A stretch of 25,709 nt of DNA from Candidatus Woesearchaeota archaeon CG08_land_8_20_14_0_20_47_9 (GTDB lineage: Archaea > Nanobdellota > Nanobdellia > Woesearchaeales > CG1-02-47-18): assembly GCA_002763335.1 (NCBI GenBank), contig PEYS01000132.1, forward strand, positions 1 to 25,709, read 5' to 3'. A program made the translations under genes and the position numbers. This document shows positions 21,436 to 25,709 of this stretch, in pieces (the stretch's first letter is position 1; every line of letters begins with the position of its first letter). Under the pieces are notes generated by a model. That model searched no databases. It was given only the letters and a program-made list of their open reading frames with translations, and had not been told where the DNA came from.

Positions 21436-22412
21436 AAATGATTATTCCCTTGGCAGGAAAGGGCACAAGGCTTAGGCCGCATACACACTCAAAGCCGAAG
21501 CCCCTGCTGAAGGTGGCAGGCAAGTCTGTGCTGGGGCATATACTCGACAGCGTTGTCAGCCTTAAACCAGAGGAGATTATATTCATTACAGGGGATAAGG
21601 AGGAGCAGATAAAGGAGTTTATATCAACAAACTATCACATAAAAACAAGATTCATAAGACAGCAGGAGCTACTGGGAGATGGGCATGCGATCAGCCTTGC
21701 AGCAGACTACGTGAAGGAGGATCTCTTAATAATCTTCGTAGATACAATATTCAAGGCAGACCTATCAATCATAGGGGATCTTAAATGCGATGGCGTAGTA
21801 TGGGTTCGCGAGGTCGAGGATCCCAGGAGATTTGGGGTCGTGGTGCTTAACAAGGAGGGCTACATCAGCGAGATCATTGAGAAGCCAGAGGTGCCCCCCT
21901 CAAAACTGGTCAACATAGGATTATACTATGTAAAGGATGCAAGGGTGCTGTTTGAATGCCTTGCAAACAACATAAAGAACAACATAACATCAAAGGGCGA
22001 GCTCAGACTGGTTGATGCCCTGACAGCAATGATCAAGAAGGGAAAGAAGCTGGTTGCGCCAGAGGCTGAGGAGTGGCTTGACTGCGGCAAGCCAGAAACA
22101 CTCCTGAGTACAAACCGCTACCTCCTGGAGCATGGCTTTCACAGGGTCGTGCAAACACTTAACACTGTGATCATACCGCCGGTGCACATCGGCGATAATG
22201 TCAAGATTGAAAACTCGATAATCGGGCCTTACGTCTCAATAGCACCAAACTGCAGGATACACAACTCGATTATAAGCGACTCGATCATAGACCAGAACTC
22301 AGTAGTGGAGAACGCTGCGCTCCACAAATCGCTTGTAGGTGACAGCGCACTCATAAAGGACACATTCAGAAGGCTGAATGTTGGCGATAACTCGGAGATT
22401 GACTTTGACTAA
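21432..22412 (+). CDS. Sugar-1-phosphate nucleotidyltransferase with beta-helix tail
   Basis: A 326-residue protein. The N-terminal nucleotidyltransferase domain has IPLAGKGTRLRPHTHSKPKPLLKVAGK (signature GxGTRL and KPKPLL), then GDGHAI, a substrate region DPRRFGVVVL and IIEKPEVPPS, and an EEWLDCGKPETLL end motif. From about 235 on, hexapeptide-type repeats (IPPVHIGDNVKIENSIIGPYVSI and the following turns) form a left-handed beta-helix. The family transfers UMP, dTMP or CMP to sugar-1-phosphates. UTP-dependent activation of glucose-1-P would feed Ugd directly, but base and sugar specificity cannot be read with certainty. Confidence 0.85.
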   Translation: MKMIIPLAGKGTRLRPHTHSKPKPLLKVAGKSVLGHILDSVVSLKPEEIIFITGDKEEQIKEFISTNYHIKTRFIRQQELLGDGHAISLAADYVKEDLLIIFVDTIFKADLSIIGDLKCDGVVWVREVEDPRRFGVVVLNKEGYISEIIEKPEVPPSKLVNIGLYYVKDARVLFECLANNIKNNITSKGELRLVDALTAMIKKGKKLVAPEAEEWLDCGKPETLLSTNRYLLEHGFHRVVQTLNTVIIPPVHIGDNVKIENSIIGPYVSIAPNCRIHNSIISDSIIDQNSVVENAALHKSLVGDSALIKDTFRRLNVGDNSEIDFD

Positions 22413-22435
22413 CAGCAAAAAGGGGGGCAAAAGGC

Positions 22436-23410
22436 TTGAACATACTCATAATAGGCGGGGCAGGATTCATAGGATGCCACCTGTGTGAAGGGCTGCTCAG
22501 AGAGCATGCAGTTGTATGCCTGGACAACCTCTCAACAGGGAGCAGGGAGAACATAAAGCAGCTCCTGAGCAACAGCAGATTCTACTTCATCAGGGAGGAC
22601 ATCACATCAGACCTCAGGGCAATCAAGGCGAGGCTCTCCAATGCAGAGATTCAAAGGGGATTTGACTGGGTACTTAACCTTGCAAGCCCTGCAAGCCCTG
22701 CTGCATACGCCAAGATGCCTGTTGAGACAATGCTTACAGGGTCAGCAGGCACGTACAATGCCCTGGAGCTTGCACGCGCATACAATGCAGGATTCCTCTT
22801 CACCAGCACAAGTGAGGTCTATGGGGACCCGGAGATAAACCCGCAGCACGAGGGCTATTTTGGAAATGTCAATCCGATAGGTGCCAGGAGCGTCTATGAC
22901 GAGGCAAAGCGCTTCTCAGAGGCTCTCATAATGGCGTATCACCGCAAATTCAGGCTGAAGACCCGCATCGTCAGGCTATTCAACACCTTTGGCTCTAGAA
23001 TGGCATCTGATGACGGCAGGGTTGTGCCCACATTCATAACGCAGGCCCTTGCCAATAAGCCCATCACAGTCTTCGGATCAGGCAAGCAGACAAGGAGCCT
23101 CTGCTACGTATCTGACACAGTCGAGGGAATCTGCGCAGCGATAACAGCAGAGGACAAAGATGAGATCAACTACCCAATAAACGTCGGCAGCGAGGAAGAG
23201 CTAAGCATAGTGGAGCTTGCAAAGAAGATAATAAAGCTGAGCAGCTCATCCAGCAGAATCGAGTTTAAAGACCTCCCTGAGGATGACCCTAAGGTGAGAA
23301 GGCCGGACATAACCAGGGCGAGGAAGCTCCTGGGCTGGGAGCCGAAGGTGAATGTTGACGAGGGGCTGGTAAAGACCATTGAGTGGTTCAGGTCCAAATG
23401 TTCGCAGTAA
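22436..23410 (+). CDS. UDP-glucuronate decarboxylase-like (UDP-xylose synthase) SDR
   Basis: A 324-residue extended short-chain dehydrogenase/reductase. TTG start with AGGGGGG eight bases upstream. NAD binding is at IIGGAGFIGCHLCEG (G7-G8-xx-G13 region), the active site has TSTSEVYGDPEINPQHEGYFGNVNPIG and Y154-xxx-K158 in YDEAKR. The stretch RLFNTFGSRMASDDGRVVPTFITQAL plus FGSGKQTRSLCYVSDTVEGI closely follows UXS enzymes, which decarboxylate UDP-glucuronate to UDP-xylose. That is the next step after Ugd in the same operon. A UDP-glucuronate epimerase or UDP-glucose 4-epimerase is less likely. It overlaps the next gene by 13 bases. Confidence 0.86.
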   Translation: MNILIIGGAGFIGCHLCEGLLREHAVVCLDNLSTGSRENIKQLLSNSRFYFIREDITSDLRAIKARLSNAEIQRGFDWVLNLASPASPAAYAKMPVETMLTGSAGTYNALELARAYNAGFLFTSTSEVYGDPEINPQHEGYFGNVNPIGARSVYDEAKRFSEALIMAYHRKFRLKTRIVRLFNTFGSRMASDDGRVVPTFITQALANKPITVFGSGKQTRSLCYVSDTVEGICAAITAEDKDEINYPINVGSEEELSIVELAKKIIKLSSSSSRIEFKDLPEDDPKVRRPDITRARKLLGWEPKVNVDEGLVKTIEWFRSKCSQ

Positions 23411-24225
23411 TACTCACAGCAGGCTACGCAACAAGGCTATACCCTCTAACGAGAAACACTGCAAAGCCCCTGCTCAAGGTCAGGGGCAGGCTGATAATTG
23501 ACTTCATACTAACCAAGCTTCTGAGAGAAGAGGAAATACAAGAGGTCAAGATAGTAACCAATAACAGGTTCTACCAGGATTTCCTGGAGTGGTCAAGAAA
23601 CAGGAGGGCGAGATCGGCAGGCAAACCTGTAACCAAACCAATAACAATAGTCAATGACCGCATAACAAGCAACGAAACCCGCCTTGGGGCAATAGGGGAC
23701 TTAGCCTTCATAGTTAGGGAGCAGGGCATCAGGGATGATATGCTTATAGTTGCTGGTGATAACCTCTTCAACTTTTCACTCTCAACATTCGTCAGCTTCT
23801 TCAATGAAAAAAGAGCGCCTGTGATACTCGTCTACGATGCAAAAGACAAAAGTCTTATTGCAGGGAGGCACGGCTGCGTGGTGCTTGATAATGACTCAAG
23901 GGTTGTTGACTTTGAGGAGAAGCCAGAAAATCCAAAAACAACGCTTGCATGCCCTGTGTTCTACATAATCCCTGCAGCAATGGTTAACCTATTTGAGAAA
24001 TACACCTCGGAGACCTCGCAGAATAAAGGAATGGCAGAGGGTAGAGAGCTGGGGAATAAGGGAAGCCCTGATAAATGCAGCTCTGATGCACCAGGCAACT
24101 TCATAGCATGGCTCTCAAAGAAGACAAGCGTTTACGCAATGATGATGCCCGGAGAGAGGCATGATATTGGAAGCATTGAAGGCTACAAAGCTGCTGAGGG
24201 GCTTGGGGAGAGATTTTTTAGTTAA
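23398..24225 (+). CDS. Second sugar nucleotidyltransferase
   Basis: A 275-residue protein started at ATG 23398; a GTG at 23383 would add five residues. FAVILTAGYATRLYPLTRNTAKPLLKVRGR is the nucleotidyltransferase P-loop region with Y in place of the first Gly of GxGTRL (AGYATRL, a variant seen in the family), followed by ETRLGAIGDLAF, VAGDNLF (metal Asp), VVDFEEKPENPKT and the end motif ERHDIGSIEGYKAA. It lacks the beta-helix tail of its neighbour. A polar, Gly/Ser/Lys-rich insertion occurs near 208-232. It activates a sugar-1-phosphate; possessing two such enzymes suggests a second NDP-sugar or division of labour. Confidence 0.85.
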   Translation: MFAVILTAGYATRLYPLTRNTAKPLLKVRGRLIIDFILTKLLREEEIQEVKIVTNNRFYQDFLEWSRNRRARSAGKPVTKPITIVNDRITSNETRLGAIGDLAFIVREQGIRDDMLIVAGDNLFNFSLSTFVSFFNEKRAPVILVYDAKDKSLIAGRHGCVVLDNDSRVVDFEEKPENPKTTLACPVFYIIPAAMVNLFEKYTSETSQNKGMAEGRELGNKGSPDKCSSDAPGNFIAWLSKKTSVYAMMMPGERHDIGSIEGYKAAEGLGERFFS

Positions 24226-24269
24226 ACCGCTAGCAACATAGACTTACAATTTAGGAATTGGCAGAATGT

Positions 24270-25277
24270 TTAGTCAAAAGCAAATAATTTTTGCTGTGCT
24301 CTTCCAGCGAAATATGCATTTATTACGCTGATTACGTTCTCAAAAGATTTTCGGGTACGCGCCCCCCCAGATCGTCGATGGGCTCCAGAACCACCAAATA
24401 ATTTTGCTACAGCTTTGACGTCTTCATTTCCAAAGTAATTTCTAAAGAATAACCGCCCATTGTCATGTTCAAGATATAATCTACCATCTTTATTTATTAA
24501 ATTCAATTTCACAGAATAACTACCAGCATAGTTTTGATTACTCGAGTCTATCGCAACAAAGAATTTGTTCTGTACAAATCTGTTAATATTTGCACTCAGA
24601 AAATTTTCAATAGCTTTTTGTTTTTCTAAATATAAACGATATAATTCGCTTTGATAAAAAACCTCGTACCCGGTATCGATGCTTTCTTTTACTAAATTGA
24701 ATCCTATTTCAGGTGCATCAAAAGACATTAGAAGAATTTGTGCTAACTCAAAATTTTTAGAATAATATATTGATTTAAGGTCCGTGCTCTGTACTAGCGC
24801 TGGATACTGTTTAGCGATAAAATCAAATAAATCTGGAACATCTTCTATTGCTAAGTCTCCTGCAGAACCCACTCCTAAAATCCAAGCTATCTTTTCTGGT
24901 CTAAATAATTTCCACACTAAACCCGAAGAAGATATAAACTCCTTACCACAGATTTTTTTAGGGTTTAGACAAAGATATTTATCGTGCTTTATGTCTAAAA
25001 TATCATGATGATCGAAATTAATAACCTCAATGGCATTTTTGAGACAAGAATATACTTGTCCAGGACTCAAAAGAAGATCACACACCACAAATAATTTTTT
25101 GTTATCAAATGAAGGGAGTGTTCGTGGCCTAAACGACTGACTAAAGACAGTTGCTATATCTCCAAACAGATAATTTAAAGCTGCTGCTGCACAAATGCCA
25201 TCGTGATCTGCATGAGTATATATCAAAATGTCGGTAGCTGCATAATTTTTGAAAATGTGGATTATTTTCTCTTTCAT
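24270..25277 (-). CDS. DHH family phosphoesterase
   Basis: A 335-residue DHH/DHHA1-type phosphoesterase. Metal-binding motifs are in order: D24-H25-D26 in YTHADHDG, D67 in CDLLL, D89-H90-H91 in INFDHHD and the Asp of GVGSAGD (near 140). The C-terminal DHHA1-like substrate motif GGSGAHRRSGG is present at about 295-305. Relatives are RecJ-like nucleases, oligoribonucleases or cyclic dinucleotide phosphodiesterases; this one cannot be placed more narrowly. The gene and its flanks are much richer in A and T than everything before it, with strong use of A/T third positions, suggesting recent acquisition. It starts at ATG overlapping the stop of a short ORF upstream. Confidence 0.87.
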   Translation of the reverse strand: MKEKIIHIFKNYAATDILIYTHADHDGICAAAALNYLFGDIATVFSQSFRPRTLPSFDNKKLFVVCDLLLSPGQVYSCLKNAIEVINFDHHDILDIKHDKYLCLNPKKICGKEFISSSGLVWKLFRPEKIAWILGVGSAGDLAIEDVPDLFDFIAKQYPALVQSTDLKSIYYSKNFELAQILLMSFDAPEIGFNLVKESIDTGYEVFYQSELYRLYLEKQKAIENFLSANINRFVQNKFFVAIDSSNQNYAGSYSVKLNLINKDGRLYLEHDNGRLFFRNYFGNEDVKAVAKLFGGSGAHRRSGGARTRKSFENVISVINAYFAGRAQQKLFAFD

Positions 25278-25381
25278 AATTTACCTCTTAATTTTTCTAT
25301 AGTTCTTAATATTTCTTTTTTACCATAGTAAATTCTCCAGTCCCATTTATCTTCTTTCTTCAATTTTTTGGCTAAAAGCAT
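25274..25381 (-). CDS. Short ORF upstream of the DHH gene, possible gene remnant
   Basis: ATG 25381 to TGA 25274-25276 encodes 35 residues (MLLAKKLKKEDKWDWRIYYG and a Lys/Arg-rich helix). The stop overlaps the ATG of the DHH gene (ATGA), the spacing of a real operon neighbour, and codon use is AT-rich like that gene. In frame it stays open to a TAG further upstream, but the upstream codons fall in a repeat (25389-25419). The likeliest reading is the 3' end of a gene whose 5' part was replaced by repeat sequence; an intact small protein is possible. No family recognised. Confidence 0.45.
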   Translation of the reverse strand: MLLAKKLKKEDKWDWRIYYGKKEILRTIEKLRGKL

Positions 25382-25388
25382 TCTAAGG

Positions 25389-25432
25389 TAACGAAAATCT
25401 GCTGCTCTGGGCTATACCCACGAACTTTTGAG
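25389..25432. repeat. Repeat block, copy 1 at window end
   Basis: TAACGAAAATCTGCTGCTC followed by GGGCTATACCC recurs at 25661-25690 with two changes. The next part, CCCACGAACTTTTGAG, matches the hairpin at 19955-19970. Between 25433 and 25596 I see no gene; CCTCGCCCTAAAACTGGCTA near 25463 looks like a decayed relative of 19934-19953. Confidence 0.65.
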
Positions 25433-25596
25433 TATAAAAACCTTTCAATTTTGTTAAAGTCCTCGCCCTAAAACTGGCTATTCACAACATTTAGAGTGTA
25501 AAGACCAAGAACGTGATGAGTTAGTGAGGGTTCTATAAAAATCTGAGAAGAAGCTTATGCTTATTGATGCTCTCTTCAGCATCCTACCTAACATCT

Positions 25597-25645
25597 AAAG
25601 TAGCAGTCCCGACATCAGAAAACCTTGAATACCGAGGCGAGCTGC
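25597..25645. repeat. Composite direct repeat, right copy, with truncated family A element
   Basis: It matches 20014-20059 with four substitutions. The family A left arm (GAAAACCTTGAATAC from 25618) and the start of the core are present, but the right arm is missing and is replaced by the TAACGAAAATCTG repeat, so this copy is chimeric and cannot form the full stem. Confidence 0.75.
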
Positions 25646-25660
25646 AAGCGAAGCCGAGTG

Positions 25661-25709
25661 TAACGAAAATCTGCTGCTCGGGGCTATCCCCGACTTAAAA
25701 GTCGGGGCT
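25661..25709. repeat. Repeat block, copy 2, ending in a hairpin
   Basis: The first 30 bases repeat 25389-25418. They run into a perfect stem CCCCGACTT (25688-25696) / AAGTCGGGG (25699-25707) with an AA loop. It continues to the window edge, so its full extent is unknown. Confidence 0.65.

Noticed and set aside
25433..25596. Coding region at the window end
   Set aside because: All frames are broken by stops, and the DNA is made of repeat fragments.

Overview
The window is archaeal chromosome. It carries a replication factor C small subunit, an archaeal histone, GatE (the archaea-specific Glu-tRNA(Gln) amidotransferase subunit), ribosomal proteins eS17 and eL21, RNA polymerase subunit Rpo4, a DUF655 protein, a XerA-type recombinase and two tRNAs. 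Promoters are archaeal: TATA boxes, often inside an AAGCTTTTTA-like context, about 25 bases upstream of either a Shine-Dalgarno (SD) leader or the start codon itself. The mix of compact operons, SurA-N-like, RDD, DUF58 and SppA membrane-associated proteins and a tiny Lys-rich basic protein would fit a DPANN-type lineage, but the sequence alone does not settle the phylum.

Layout. 1-220: 3' end of the RFC small subunit gene. 268-5568: a promoter and a five-gene, tightly overlapping operon of mostly unrecognised proteins. One is a tandem ThiF/E1-like protein and the next looks like a JAB/MPN-fold protein with an altered metal site; this is the best candidate for an undescribed system. 5591-7251: a structured intergenic element, then eS17, a FemAB/GNAT-like protein and a histone. 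7313-8140 (-): XerA. 8324-10120: a membrane-anchored SurA-N-like protein, a nuclease-like hypothetical and a DUF192 protein. 10083-12815 (-): a thymidylate cluster (dCTP deaminase/dUTPase, dCMP deaminase, DUF4346-thymidylate synthase), with a 4 x 13 bp tandem repeat in front of the last two genes. 12825-14333 (-): SppA and an RDD membrane protein. 14477-17207: eL21, Rpo4, DUF655, DUF58 and a DnaQ/PolB-like exonuclease. 17288-19126 (-): GatE. 19249-19323 (-): a 24-residue Lys/Arg/Ala protein. 19635-19869: tRNA-Lys(CTT) and a tRNA best read as Val(CAC). 20152-24225: a four-gene nucleotide-sugar operon (UDP-glucose dehydrogenase, two sugar-1-phosphate nucleotidyltransferases, UDP-glucuronate decarboxylase-like) that could lead from glucose-1-P to UDP-xylose. 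24270-25381 (-): a visibly AT-rich DHH phosphoesterase with a short upstream ORF.

The most pervasive non-coding signal is a set of long perfect or near-perfect hairpins between genes, several overlapping stop codons. They fall into families: a conserved core with different but self-complementary arms (216-261, 7256-7312, 20035-20092, truncated 25618-25645); a pair of 18 bp stems related by inversion and one compensated base pair (17203-17241, 19515-19553), with a relative inside a coding sequence (5138-5166); and GGCTTTGACTAACC stems (8204-8251, 19396-19443). Composite repeats also sit on both sides of the sugar/DHH segment. These elements look like mobile palindromic repeats that may serve as terminators.
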